41,288 nucleotides of DNA from Smithellaceae bacterium (GCA_030690945.1 JAUYFM010000037.1:1-41288); one strand, 5' to 3'. Positions 7,680-17,064 are shown, counted from the stretch's first letter. Translations and numbers: made by a program. Notes: a model not told the origin generated them from the letters alone.

Positions 7680-9407
7680 TTACCTGACATAGCCGGCGAT
7701 GCCTTCAAAACGATACCCTCTTTTCTTGCCGGTCGCGCTTTTAGAATTTGTTGAATAATAATGCCTTCCGGTTGACGGGTTAAACCAACGATACAGTTCC
7801 CGGGTATTTGTCATGCGCGATGTCGCAATATTACCAATGATGCCTTCGTAAACATAACCGTCCAGTTTTTTGCCGCCACCGGTCCGGTCATAATGGTAAA
7901 AATGATCCTTGAGGAGAGGGTTATACCAACGAAAAAAATTAGTCGTACCGGGTGTTTGCGGCGCAAAAAGCCTAAAGGCGATACCCTCTTTCAAATAACC
8001 ATTCTGAATCAGTCTTGTGGATTCCGCCAGGGGATCGGCCGTAAACAGACTGTCAAGATCTTTTGAATACAAATAAACATCAATAACTTTATGCCCCGAA
8101 TCGGAAAGCACATCAACAAAGACTTCCGCGATTTCTTGTCCAACATTTGATTTAAAGACGATCTGGTCGCCGTAATGGCCCGGAGCAAGATAGGACGTAT
8201 CTACTTTAACGTTGATATAGTCCGTTTCACTCATGGTTGTGCCGGAATTGGGAAAGACCGTGATCCAGCCCTTGGGCCCCCGCATGATTTCCTTACCGAA
8301 TACTTTGACGCCCTCCAGTTCCAAGCTACCTTCTCTGATCACTATTGTAACGGCATGCGGACCGTCTGTCAGTCCCTCGGCAATCAGTAATTCCTTCTTT
8401 TCCCATTCACGGGATAATACGTCCGGTAGGTTCAGCATTACGTCATTAAGATAGATGGAATATTTGTCATCTTCCGCATGGGACTGTAAGAAAACACTGA
8501 TACCGGTTCCATTAAACCGAAATTTGATAGCGCTTGCAGTACCTTTACTTAAGGGGTATCCGTTTTTTTCCGTCCATTTTCCGATCAATTCCATGGAATC
8601 TTTCAGATGTTCGGGAATAACGTATTTACCTTGTTCCGGCGGTTCTTCATTATGAAAAGAGAGGTATCTTTCTTTTTGTAATTCCTTCATGAATTCAGTT
8701 GACTTGGCTTGTGACGGGAAGACGGACCATCTCAACATTTCCCTGCCCTTGTTGGTCAATTCTATTCTTTTAGATATTATTTTACCGGGCAATTGCGCGC
8801 CCAAATCCAGACGCTGCGGATTTAAACTGATGGACGGAATATCCTGCAGAGCATGAATTCGGAAATCCACAAATATGGTTCTTTGACCTCCGGTTGACAT
8901 CAGCCTGATTGCCTTTCGGTACTGGCCGGCTTTTAAGTCTTTTTGGCAGATAAACTCTTTTCCCGCGGCTTCCAGCTTCATGCTGGTCCGATAGGTGGGA
9001 ATTCTTGATTTTTCCCATAAAACATTCACCTTGCTTTCAGCGACCTTCAATTCCAAACGCAGAGATATCGGTTCGTTGGATGCCGTCCCTTTAAGTGTTT
9101 TACCGGCAGCACTCTCCCAGTCATCCGGACAGGATGCTGACCATTCCATTATTCCCGGTGCAATATTCTTTAAACTAAACTCTCCCAAAGCGGTTTCACC
9201 CGGTTTGATTGATCCCAGATCAATTTCCCTTGGCGTGACCGTGAGAACAGGACGCTGTTCTTCCTTATTTATGTTCTTTGAATTGGCGATGCCCGAAGAA
9301 TGCTGTTGGTTTGTTTTATAATCTGAACCGGGTTGTGCATAAGCATTGAATGACCAAAAAATAAAAACCGTAAACATGGAGATAAAATAAATAAATTTCT
9401 TAAACAT
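7680..9407 (-). CDS. Secreted protein with ASH-like and DUF5648-like domains
   Basis: A 575-aa protein with a signal peptide (hydrophobic residues 5-23, cleavage near AYAQ) and a GAGGGA ribosome site. Two immunoglobulin-like stretches (LGSIKPGETALGEFSLKN near residue 67 and LGAQLPGKIISKRIELTNKG near 202) match the ASH/abnormal-spindle-like pattern used in periplasmic or surface adhesion. A middle segment (about residues 270-375, with FRFNGTGISVFLQ and DGPHAVTIVI) resembles a carbohydrate-binding jelly-roll as found at the N-terminus of CE2 esterases. The last 130 residues are three DUF5648-like repeats with FRWYNPLLKDHFYHY and YRWFNPSTGRHYYST. No catalytic motif is evident. A cell-surface binding protein is the best inference. 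Confidence 0.72.
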   Translation of the reverse strand: MFKKFIYFISMFTVFIFWSFNAYAQPGSDYKTNQQHSSGIANSKNINKEEQRPVLTVTPREIDLGSIKPGETALGEFSLKNIAPGIMEWSASCPDDWESAAGKTLKGTASNEPISLRLELKVAESKVNVLWEKSRIPTYRTSMKLEAAGKEFICQKDLKAGQYRKAIRLMSTGGQRTIFVDFRIHALQDIPSISLNPQRLDLGAQLPGKIISKRIELTNKGREMLRWSVFPSQAKSTEFMKELQKERYLSFHNEEPPEQGKYVIPEHLKDSMELIGKWTEKNGYPLSKGTASAIKFRFNGTGISVFLQSHAEDDKYSIYLNDVMLNLPDVLSREWEKKELLIAEGLTDGPHAVTIVIREGSLELEGVKVFGKEIMRGPKGWITVFPNSGTTMSETDYINVKVDTSYLAPGHYGDQIVFKSNVGQEIAEVFVDVLSDSGHKVIDVYLYSKDLDSLFTADPLAESTRLIQNGYLKEGIAFRLFAPQTPGTTNFFRWYNPLLKDHFYHYDRTGGGKKLDGYVYEGIIGNIATSRMTNTRELYRWFNPSTGRHYYSTNSKSATGKKRGYRFEGIAGYVR

Positions 9408-9574
9408 GGTTCCCTCTTAAAAACGAATTAAAGCTTACTATCGCAAAGATGAATTTTACGCAATAATTTTAAAACACTTGACAGAGGTACTGAAGAAGAT
9501 GTACGTTCGCGCAAATTTTCAAGACACCCGCTAAAAAATGGGAGCTGATACAGATACCCTGTCATTGTTATCCT

Positions 9575-10714
9575 ATGAATTATGAAAATTTAAAATACTG
9601 GATGGCTTTAAAGTCCATTGACGGAATCGGTAACGCGTCGTTTCAACCGCTGCTGGATCATTTCCGCTCTCCGTCCGCTGTTTTTTCGGCAACCATTTAC
9701 GATCTTTCCGCAATTCCCGGAATAAGTAAAAAGAGCGCGGCAGCCATCGTTTCATTTAAGGATTGGGACACAATCCTTCGTCAACTGGATGGGCTTGAGA
9801 AAACAGGGGTTCATATTATTACCTGTCTGGATGAACTTTACCCGCGAAATCTCTTTAATATTTATGACCGGCCTGCTTTCCTTTACGTTTTGGGCCATCT
9901 GGAAAAAGATGATATCAATCTCGCCATCGTTGGTTCGAGAAATGCCAGTACCTACGGCAGATATACGACGGACAGAATCAGCCGGGAACTTGCACTCAGA
10001 GGCATTACGATTGTCAGCGGCATGGCGCGGGGCATCGATTCCTGCGCGCATCGCGGTGCTCTTGCCGTACAGGGACGCACGATTGCCGTCCTGGGCAGCG
10101 GTCTGGATGTGATTTATCCGCCGGAAAACAAAAAATTGTTTGCTGATATTTCTCAAAACGGTGCGGTGATCTCAGAATTTCCGCTGGGAACTCAACCTCT
10201 CTCTTATCATTTCCCGGCACGCAACCGTATCATCAGCGGTTTGTCCTACGGTGTTGTCATTGTCGAAGCCGGAGAGAAAAGCGGCTCTCTCATCACGGCC
10301 AGACTGGCAATGGAACAGGGGCGCGAGGTTTTCGCGATTCCCGGCACGATTGATTCCGCTTCCTCTCGCGGAACCAACAGCCTGATCAAGCAAGGGGCCA
10401 AGTTAATAGATAGCATCGACGACATTCTGGAAGATATTCTCCCTCAACTGGAACGATTATCCGTACAGCCGACACGCCGAGAGCAGGAGATAGTTCCCCC
10501 GGGTGCTTCACTTGCAGACGTTGAAAGAAACACGGATTCACTCCGTCCCATTGATCAGAAGATATTGAGGACTCTGTCTCAGAGAAAGATGCATGCCGAC
10601 GATATTATTGCAGACACAGGCTTGCCTCCTGCTGATGTGTTAAGCACATTGATTACACTGGAATTAAAAGGGATTGTTCTACAACACGCAGGGAAGTTAT
10701 TCTCATTGAGATAA
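9575..10714 (+). CDS. dprA: DNA processing protein DprA
   Basis: A 379-aa protein. An N-terminal helix-hairpin-helix region (residues 1-70, with IDGIGNASFQ and IPGISKKSA) precedes the Rossmann-like core. The core shows VGSRNASTYGR, SGMARGIDSCAHRGAL, LGSGLDVIYPPEN and HFPARNRIISGLS, all diagnostic for DprA/Smf. A C-terminal winged helix (about residues 315-379) matches the DprA_WH domain. DprA binds incoming single-stranded DNA and loads RecA during transformation, and is also widespread in species not known to be competent. It lies 62 bases upstream of topA in the same orientation, a frequent arrangement in bacteria. The ribosome site is weak. The start is set by the conserved N-terminus. Confidence 0.96.
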   Translation: MNYENLKYWMALKSIDGIGNASFQPLLDHFRSPSAVFSATIYDLSAIPGISKKSAAAIVSFKDWDTILRQLDGLEKTGVHIITCLDELYPRNLFNIYDRPAFLYVLGHLEKDDINLAIVGSRNASTYGRYTTDRISRELALRGITIVSGMARGIDSCAHRGALAVQGRTIAVLGSGLDVIYPPENKKLFADISQNGAVISEFPLGTQPLSYHFPARNRIISGLSYGVVIVEAGEKSGSLITARLAMEQGREVFAIPGTIDSASSRGTNSLIKQGAKLIDSIDDILEDILPQLERLSVQPTRREQEIVPPGASLADVERNTDSLRPIDQKILRTLSQRKMHADDIIADTGLPPADVLSTLITLELKGIVLQHAGKLFSLR

Positions 10715-10776
10715 TAAAAAGCTTTACAAATGTAATTTGACCGACTATACGGTGCGGCGAAATGTAAGGAGTTGTT

Positions 10777-13107
10777 ATGGCAAATTCATTAATTGTCGTG
10801 GAATCTCCCACGAAAGTTAAAACAATAAAAAAATTCCTGGGCAAGGATTTTAATGTGGTCGCTTCCATGGGACATATCAAAGATCTGCCGAAAAGCACGC
10901 TGGGCATTGATCTCACAAATGATTTTGAACCCACCTACGATGTCATTGAAGCCAAGAAGAAGACTATTGATGAATTGAAAAAAGCGGCCAAAACCGCCGA
11001 AAATATCTATCTGGCGCCTGACCCGGACCGCGAAGGGGAAGCCATCGCCTGGCATATTTTCGATGTTATCGGCGCGAAAAAAAATAAAAATATCTATCGC
11101 GTTCTTTTTAATGACTTAACAAAGAACACCGTATTGGAAGCCATTAACCATCCGCTTCAACTCGATTTTAATAAATATGAGGCGCAGCAGACGCGCCGCA
11201 TTCTGGACCGGCTGGTCGGTTACCAGATCAGCCCCGTTCTGTGGGACAAAGTCAAAAGAGGCCTGAGCGCCGGCCGTGTACAATCCGTCGCCGTGCGGAT
11301 GATTTGTGAAAGAGAAAATGAAATCAATAAATTTGTACCGGAAGAATACTGGAATCTGGTGGCACAGTTTGAAGGCAGCCATCCGCCGCCTTTTGAAGCG
11401 AAGCTGCTTAAGGTTGACGGCAAGAAGGCAAAGGTCGTAAATGGTGAGCAATCCGCAAAACTGGCCGCCGAAATTAAAAAAGCTTCCTTTATTGTCGAAA
11501 AGCTGGAGAAAAAAGAGCTCAAACGTTCAGCCCTTCCGCCTTTCACAACCAGCAAGCTGCAGCAGGAAGCCTCCCGCTGGCTGAGATTTTCAGCAAAGAA
11601 AACGATGAGCGTCGCTCAAAAATTATATGAAGGCATTGAACTGGGCAAAGAGGGATCAGTCGGTCTCATCACGTATATGAGAACCGACTCTTACCGCATC
11701 GCCGACGAAGCCCTGGCCGCCGTACGGGATTACATCAAAGACAATTATTCATCCGATTATCTGCCGTCGAAGCCGCACACCTACAAGACCGCGCAAAAAG
11801 CACAAGACGCGCACGAAGCGATCCGTCCATCCTCTCTGGCCTACAAGCCACAAGCCATTAAAGAATATTTATCCAATGACCAGTTTAGGCTCTATCAGCT
11901 CATTTGGAACCGTTTTGTCGCCAGCCAGATGAATCCGGCGATTTTTGATCAGACCACTATTGATATAGCCGGTGCCAATTGTATTTTCCGCGCCCAGGGA
12001 CAAGTGTTGAAATTCCCCGGCTTCACTATTGTCTATACGGAAGGCAAAGACGAGAAAGAAGATGAAAATGGCGTGGATAAACTTCTTCCGGAAGTAAAGG
12101 AAAATGAAAAATTAAAATTATTGAATCTGAATACGGACCAAAAGTTCACGCAACCGCCGCCGCGTTTTTCGGAAGCCTCACTGGTACGAGAACTGGAAGA
12201 AAAAGGCATCGGCCGCCCCAGCACCTACGCGGCGATTATTTCCACGATTCAGGATCGTGAATATGCCTGTCTGGATAAGGGCAAATTTTCCCCCACGGAA
12301 TTAGGAACGGTTGTCACGGAGCTTTTAGTGAAAAGTTTTCCCACTGTGCTGGACATGACCTTTACGGCGGATATGGAAAACAAGCTCGATGCCATTGAAG
12401 GCGGCACCAGCAAACGCGTCGATACCCTCAAAGAGTTTTACGGACCGTTTGCTGATGAACTGAAAAAAGCAAAAGAGGAGATGAGAAATGTTAAGCAGGA
12501 AGAAACACCAACGGATCTCATCTGCGAAAAATGTAACTCACCCATGGTAATCAAATGGGGGAAAAATGGACGCTTTCTGTGCTGTTCCAAATATCCCGAA
12601 TGTAAAAACACCATGAATTTCACGCATGATGAAAATGGCAAGGTAAAACACGTGGAGACACAAACAACGGACATTCAATGCAATAAGTGCGGTAAAACCA
12701 TGCTGGTCAAAGAGGGTCGTTTTGGACAGTTCCTGGCCTGCTCGGGTTATCCGGAATGCAAGAATACCATGAACGCCGCGAAAAACGAGAACGGTGAAAT
12801 CATCGCGCAGGAAGCACCGACAACCGATGAAGTTTGCGAATTGTGCGGCAAACCGATGGCTGTCAAACGCGGCCGCTATGGTCAGTTTTTAGGCTGTTCC
12901 GGTTATCCCGAATGCAAAAACATCAAGAAGATGGGCAAGGACGGCAAGATGACGACGCAGGAAACGCCGGCAACCGATGAAGTTTGCGAATTGTGCGGCA
13001 AACCGATGGCCGTCAAGCGCGGCCGCTTCGGTCAATTCCTGGGTTGCACCGGTTATCCCGAATGCAAAAACATCAAAAAAACACCTAAAAATAAATCGGG
13101 TGAATAA
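10777..13107 (+). CDS. topA: DNA topoisomerase I (type IA)
   Basis: A 776-aa enzyme that relaxes negative supercoils. It begins with the Toprim domain (VVESPTKVKTIKKFLG, then the DPDREGEAIAWH metal motif near residue 78). The active-site Tyr lies in ITYMRTDSYR (about residue 308). The C-terminus carries four Cys4 zinc ribbons (CEKC/CCSKYPEC, CNKC/CSGYPEC, CELC/CSGYPEC, CELC/CTGYPEC). Ribbons three and four are nearly identical in DNA at a 150-base offset, which indicates a recent internal duplication. An AAGGAG site precedes the ATG by 7 bases. The 3' end overlaps trmFO by 8 bases, and topA-trmFO adjacency is common in bacteria. Confidence 0.97.
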   Translation: MANSLIVVESPTKVKTIKKFLGKDFNVVASMGHIKDLPKSTLGIDLTNDFEPTYDVIEAKKKTIDELKKAAKTAENIYLAPDPDREGEAIAWHIFDVIGAKKNKNIYRVLFNDLTKNTVLEAINHPLQLDFNKYEAQQTRRILDRLVGYQISPVLWDKVKRGLSAGRVQSVAVRMICERENEINKFVPEEYWNLVAQFEGSHPPPFEAKLLKVDGKKAKVVNGEQSAKLAAEIKKASFIVEKLEKKELKRSALPPFTTSKLQQEASRWLRFSAKKTMSVAQKLYEGIELGKEGSVGLITYMRTDSYRIADEALAAVRDYIKDNYSSDYLPSKPHTYKTAQKAQDAHEAIRPSSLAYKPQAIKEYLSNDQFRLYQLIWNRFVASQMNPAIFDQTTIDIAGANCIFRAQGQVLKFPGFTIVYTEGKDEKEDENGVDKLLPEVKENEKLKLLNLNTDQKFTQPPPRFSEASLVRELEEKGIGRPSTYAAIISTIQDREYACLDKGKFSPTELGTVVTELLVKSFPTVLDMTFTADMENKLDAIEGGTSKRVDTLKEFYGPFADELKKAKEEMRNVKQEETPTDLICEKCNSPMVIKWGKNGRFLCCSKYPECKNTMNFTHDENGKVKHVETQTTDIQCNKCGKTMLVKEGRFGQFLACSGYPECKNTMNAAKNENGEIIAQEAPTTDEVCELCGKPMAVKRGRYGQFLGCSGYPECKNIKKMGKDGKMTTQETPATDEVCELCGKPMAVKRGRFGQFLGCTGYPECKNIKKTPKNKSGE
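12820..13079 (+). repeat. Tandem duplication inside topA encoding two zinc ribbons
   Basis: The 50-codon block starting near 12821 recurs at 12971. The first 45 or so bases (through CELCGKPMA) are nearly identical, and CxYPECKNIKK is shared at the end. The high DNA identity indicates a recent copy or ongoing homogenisation compared with the two more diverged upstream ribbons. Confidence 0.85.
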
Positions 13108-14428
13108 AATCGCTGACGTCATCATTATCGGCGGCGGTCTGGCCGGCTGTGAAGCGGCATGGCAGCTTCTGCGACGCGGCCATACGGTTCATCTTTTTGA
13201 AATGAAACCGCAGAAGTTTTCTCCCGCTCATAAAATGAAACACCTGGCAGAACTGGTTTGCAGCAATTCTCTCAAATCCAACAGTCCCGATAGCGCCCCC
13301 GGCCTGCTCAAAGATGAAATGCGCAGGCTTCACTCCCTGATCCTCTCAGTTGCCGATCAAACAGCCGTTGCGGCAGGCTCCGCTCTGGCTGTGGATCGCA
13401 TAGAATTTGCCCGCAAGGTTGAAGCAGAATTATTACAGCAAAATAATTTTACACTGAGCCGGATGGAAATCACCGAGATACCCTCTGGTGCTTTAACCAT
13501 CATTGCCACAGGCCCTCTTACTTCCGACGCGTTGGCTCAGTTCATTCATGCACTGCTCGACGGTTCTTATCTTTATTTTTATGATGCCATCGCACCGATC
13601 GTGGAAGCTGATTCCATCAACATGGATAAGGTTTACTGGGCATCGCGCTACGATAAAGGCACGCCCGACTATCTCAACTGTCCGCTTTCTGAAAAAGAGT
13701 ATAAACGCTTCCGGCAGGAATTGCTGGCGGGTGAAAAAGTTGCCGCCAAATCGTTTGAAGAAGTAAAACATTTTGAAGGCTGCCTGCCCGTAGAAATAAT
13801 GGCCGCGCGTGGTGAAGATACGCTGGCCTTCGGCCCGATGAAACCGGTGGGATTGATCAATCCGTATACAGGCGCCATGCCTTACGCCGTTGTTCAACTG
13901 CGCCGGGAAAACAGTTCCGGCAGCCTTTTCAATCTGGTCGGCTTTCAGACCAAGCTGACCTGGCCCGAACAGGAACGAATCTTCCGTCTGATTCCCGGTC
14001 TGGAAAATGCGCAGTTTGCCCGCATGGGAAGCATTCATCGCAACACTTACATTAACTCCCCTTCCCTGCTGCAACCATCCCTGCAAATGAAAATGGATCC
14101 AAACATTTTCTTTGCCGGTCAGATTACCGGTGTGGAAGGTTACATGGAATCGACAGCCATGGGACTTTGGGCGGGATTAAACGCCGCGTCAGTCCTTGAA
14201 GGAAAACAACTCCAACCGCCTCCGGTAACCACAGCCATCGGCGCGCTCCTGCACTACATTACATCTCCAGGATCAGCAAAGAACTTCCAACCCATGAACA
14301 TCAATTTTGGAATTCTCGAACACTTGCCTGTGAAAAGAATGAAGAAAAGAGAAAAACATATTTTATACGTCAAGCGCGCTTTGCAGGATATGAGCATTTG
14401 GACGCGGAGCCAGGATTTAAGCGCATAA
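13100..14428 (+). CDS. trmFO: Folate/FAD-dependent tRNA (uracil-54-C5)-methyltransferase
   Basis: A 442-aa flavoprotein that makes m5U54 in the tRNA T-loop using methylenetetrahydrofolate. The FAD-binding start DVIIIGGGLAGCEAAWQL follows immediately after a GTG that I take as the start codon. The open frame continues upstream inside topA, but those residues are out-of-frame topA sequence. Further family motifs are LVCSNSLKSNSP, GLLKDEM, YWASRYDKG, GQITGVEGYMESTAMG and the central Cys in EGCLPVEIMA. The length equals the family norm (about 435-445 aa). It overlaps topA by 8 bases, so translation is probably coupled. It has no good Shine-Dalgarno of its own. Confidence 0.95.
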   Translation: MNKIADVIIIGGGLAGCEAAWQLLRRGHTVHLFEMKPQKFSPAHKMKHLAELVCSNSLKSNSPDSAPGLLKDEMRRLHSLILSVADQTAVAAGSALAVDRIEFARKVEAELLQQNNFTLSRMEITEIPSGALTIIATGPLTSDALAQFIHALLDGSYLYFYDAIAPIVEADSINMDKVYWASRYDKGTPDYLNCPLSEKEYKRFRQELLAGEKVAAKSFEEVKHFEGCLPVEIMAARGEDTLAFGPMKPVGLINPYTGAMPYAVVQLRRENSSGSLFNLVGFQTKLTWPEQERIFRLIPGLENAQFARMGSIHRNTYINSPSLLQPSLQMKMDPNIFFAGQITGVEGYMESTAMGLWAGLNAASVLEGKQLQPPPVTTAIGALLHYITSPGSAKNFQPMNINFGILEHLPVKRMKKREKHILYVKRALQDMSIWTRSQDLSA

Positions 14429-14456
14429 GTCTGCGCACGTTTATAATAGATATGTT

Positions 14457-14480
14457 TTAATCCCGCTGTTGCGGGATTAA
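14457..14480. repeat. Solo hairpin of the palindromic repeat family
   Basis: TTAATCCCGC and GCGGGATTAA form a perfect 10-bp stem with a TGTT loop. The sequence equals one end of the roughly 105-bp elements at 26599, 39265 and 40193. It lies between the convergent trmFO and kinase-like genes and may act as a bidirectional terminator, although no T-tract follows on either strand. Confidence 0.7.
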
Positions 14481-14497
14481 CTAAAATTTCCTTTCTT

Positions 14498-15283
14498 TCA
14501 GCCGGCTGAAACCCGATAAGGCATCGTAACAAAAATGGCATTAAGGCCGTCTTCCGTAGAAAATCGAACCCGCGCTGAATATTTTTTAAAAATTATAAGC
14601 GCCAGTAAAACACCTTTTTCCGTTTTTGCATCTGCCGGTTCCACTGCATCGCTCTGAAAATAATTATTGACGATGTTCACATCATTCTCGGTCACGGATT
14701 CACCGGAATATTTTATTAATACAACAATATTTTCACTATCATGTTGCGTTGTCAGAAAAAATTCCTTGCTTTCGCTGCTTAAAGCCTTGGACATGGCAAA
14801 ACGGATTAACCGCCAGAAGACCAAAGATAATTCAGCCTTATTTGCCTTAAAATCCGGCATATTGATATTGAGTTGTACATTTTTTGTTATTCCATGTTTA
14901 AATTCCAGATAGAAATTGGCAAAACGCATTTCCGCCGCCAATAATTGAGAAATATTAATGTATTCAAGATCTTTGGACGCCAGCGCGTAAAATTTCCCGG
15001 ATGCATCGCGGAACATCTCAAAAAAGGAATCCGATTCTTTATTGACGGAACTGATATCATTCTTGATACGCTGCAATTCATCTTGCAGAGTGACGGCCAT
15101 CTCAGGATATTGCTCCTGAATTTTCTTAACGGTGTCATCGATGTGCCGTTGCAGGAGATTGGAACGCCCCATAATAGCATTTAAAGGATTCGCAAAATTA
15201 TGCAGGACACCGGGTAGAAGTTCGTGAATAAATGTGGACGTAAAATCGTCCTCCAATGCCTGATAAATTTTGTCTTTTTCCAT
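14498..15283 (-). CDS. Degenerate histidine-kinase-like protein
   Basis: A soluble protein of about 261 aa. Near the N-terminus LLPGVLHNFANPLNAIMGRS is an H-box of the HisKA type with the phospho-accepting His and the NPL turn. A coiled stretch follows, then a HATPase-like C-terminus. There the N-box reads LVFWRLIRFAMSKA, with Arg where the conserved Asn should be. The G1 box is reduced to KYSGES, while TEKGVLLALIIFKKY keeps the look of a G2 box. ATP binding is therefore doubtful. I start at the ATG at 15281-15283 because GGAG lies a few bases before it; an in-frame ATG four codons earlier has no such site. No response regulator is adjacent. It lies downstream of the adenylate cyclase gene on the same strand. 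Confidence 0.75.
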   Translation of the reverse strand: MEKDKIYQALEDDFTSTFIHELLPGVLHNFANPLNAIMGRSNLLQRHIDDTVKKIQEQYPEMAVTLQDELQRIKNDISSVNKESDSFFEMFRDASGKFYALASKDLEYINISQLLAAEMRFANFYLEFKHGITKNVQLNINMPDFKANKAELSLVFWRLIRFAMSKALSSESKEFFLTTQHDSENIVVLIKYSGESVTENDVNIVNNYFQSDAVEPADAKTEKGVLLALIIFKKYSARVRFSTEDGLNAIFVTMPYRVSAG

Positions 15284-15364
15284 TCTCATCTCCATTTGTT
15301 TTATAAGGTTCAGTCGGAATTCCTGAAATCGCGCACTGATGATTACATAATAAGGTAAATTCCC

Positions 15365-15370
15365 ATTATA
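15365..15370 (-). promoter_or_regulatory. Possible -10 box for the kinase-like gene
   Basis: A perfect TATAAT on the minus strand about 80 bases before the start codon. No recognisable -35 lies 16-18 bases upstream, so this is only suggestive. Confidence 0.25.
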
Positions 15371-15448
15371 ACCTCTCGATATGCTTACATTTATATATTA
15401 TTATAAACAGATTTTTTTAATAATACAAGGAGTAAATCGGGTGCCGGC

Positions 15449-15483
15449 GACTTGTCCGGCATCTGTCCTGAGCGCCGGACAAG
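15449..15483. repeat. 11-bp inverted repeat after the adenylate cyclase gene
   Basis: ACTTGTCCGGC (15449-15459) pairs with GCCGGACAAGT (15473-15483) around a 13-base loop. It lies 33 bases downstream of the cyclase stop. No T-tract follows on the minus strand, so it could be a factor-assisted terminator or a small repeat unit. Confidence 0.55.
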
Positions 15484-15515
15484 TTCTGATCATTCCAGCG
15501 TGGCGTTTATATTTT

Positions 15516-16895
15516 CTATGCATTCGACTTATTTTTCTGATAAGTTTTATAAATTTGCTGGAAGCGTTCGTTAGGGATATAGCCAGCGGCGTCGGAGGAG
15601 AGTTCCGGCTTAATCCTTTTCACAAAATACATTTCCACAGCTCCTTTATTTTTCGCTATGATTTGTCCGCGGGCTTCTGTTTCAAATAAATCTTTTATCC
15701 GGACATGCGTTGATTCGGAAATGTTTACCCGTCCCTTCTTCCCGGAAGATTCCATCCGGCTGGCCAGGTTCACCGAATCGCCCCAGACATCATAGACAAA
15801 TTTCTTTTCACCCACAACACCGGCCATCAACGGCCCTGTATTGATACCGATTCGAATTTCAAATACTGGACGGCCTTTGCAGGCCTTCTCCTGATTAATC
15901 TGTTCAACAAAAGATTGGATTTCCAGAGCGCCAAGTACGGCATCAATTTCATGGGTGTTGTTGATCACGGGCACTCCCCCTGCGTACATATAGGAGTCGC
16001 CGATGGTCTTGAGTTTTTCCAGGCCGTATTTGTCCATCACCCGATCAAATCGTGAAAATGCTTCATCGAGTTCACGAACAAGCTGATCGGGTGTAAGCTT
16101 TTCCGTAATTTTAGTAAAGCCGACAAAATCAGTGAAAACAATCGTTGCGGATTCATAAAATACGGGCTGAACATAACCCTGATCCTTTAGTTCCTGAGCA
16201 ACGGCGGGAGGCAGAATGTTGAGCAACAGCTTATCGATTTTTTCTTTATCGGATATTAATTCCCTGCTCTGTTGTTCTATTTTCTTCGACTTCATCCAGC
16301 TTATGTATCGCGTGTTACCCAGAAGATAAATAAAAAGAATGGCGACAACAACTGCACTCAGTAAATCATGAAGGCTGTATCGGGCGCTCACCGTTTGAAA
16401 GGACATTTCTTTAAAATAACCGACAATGAAAAATGTGGACAGCGATGCGGCAAGGACCATCAAAGCGTCTTGCCTTTTAACGGGTACGACGGCCAGCAGA
16501 GTCAGGATAAAGATGTTCCCGCCCATGTAAACGGGATCGGCTTTGGTCAGAGCGGTTATCAATGCGCAGGAAATCGCCAGGTAGGCGCCGATGATGTTGA
16601 GAAACAGGAGATTGCATTCGGGAAACCGTCGGGACATATACAGGATAAAAATTATCAGGCTGACAACGGACAGGCCAATACGAATTAAAGGGAGAAGCGG
16701 TTCCTCGGGATGAAGCTGGCCATCCAGGTAAATATAAGGCAACCAGGCTACAGTTGTAATGAGCGAAGCAAAAAAAAGAATCCGGCCGCACTGATAATTT
16801 AACTCTTTGGAAAAAGTTGACGGGTATTCCGCACGTTCACTTTCAATAACAGCGGAAGCACGCAATCGCTCCAGTAAGTATCGAATAACGGCCAC
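15516..16895 (-). CDS. Membrane-bound class III adenylate cyclase
   Basis: A 459-aa protein. The N-terminal half has about six membrane helices (residues roughly 33-215), then a short linker helix rich in Lys and Glu, then a class III cyclase domain from about residue 245. Metal-binding Asp residues lie in IVFTDFVGFTK and IGDSYMYAGG. The adenine-selecting Lys (LEKLKTIGD) and Asp (VYDVWGDSVN) are both present, as are the transition-state Asn and Arg in VNLASRME. All catalytic residues therefore appear intact and ATP specificity is expected. The start is a GTG at 16893-16895, preceded by AGGAG at the right distance. It follows the EF-G gene after a 169-base gap without an obvious terminator. 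Confidence 0.93.
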   Translation of the reverse strand: MAVIRYLLERLRASAVIESERAEYPSTFSKELNYQCGRILFFASLITTVAWLPYIYLDGQLHPEEPLLPLIRIGLSVVSLIIFILYMSRRFPECNLLFLNIIGAYLAISCALITALTKADPVYMGGNIFILTLLAVVPVKRQDALMVLAASLSTFFIVGYFKEMSFQTVSARYSLHDLLSAVVVAILFIYLLGNTRYISWMKSKKIEQQSRELISDKEKIDKLLLNILPPAVAQELKDQGYVQPVFYESATIVFTDFVGFTKITEKLTPDQLVRELDEAFSRFDRVMDKYGLEKLKTIGDSYMYAGGVPVINNTHEIDAVLGALEIQSFVEQINQEKACKGRPVFEIRIGINTGPLMAGVVGEKKFVYDVWGDSVNLASRMESSGKKGRVNISESTHVRIKDLFETEARGQIIAKNKGAVEMYFVKRIKPELSSDAAGYIPNERFQQIYKTYQKNKSNA

Positions 16896-17064
16896 ATCAT
16901 TCTCCTTCTTTATCGTTCCCTCAGTCCGTCAGGACATATGGGTTATGGAGTGTGATATCCAGTTTTCGCTCGCGGCAACCTCTTTATTCGGCACGTGTAA
17001 GCTTTCGATTATTAGCCATACTACGCGTCTCACTTCAGTCTTCTGTCTTCAGTCTAATAGACTT

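Noticed and set aside
12977-13099. Long N-terminal extension of TrmFO
   Set aside because: It is topA zinc-ribbon DNA in another frame. The family start matches the GTG at 13100.
16990-17064. Small palindrome and ACTGAAG repeats between the EF-G and cyclase genes
   Set aside because: Too short and irregular to support a terminator, operator or repeat family.
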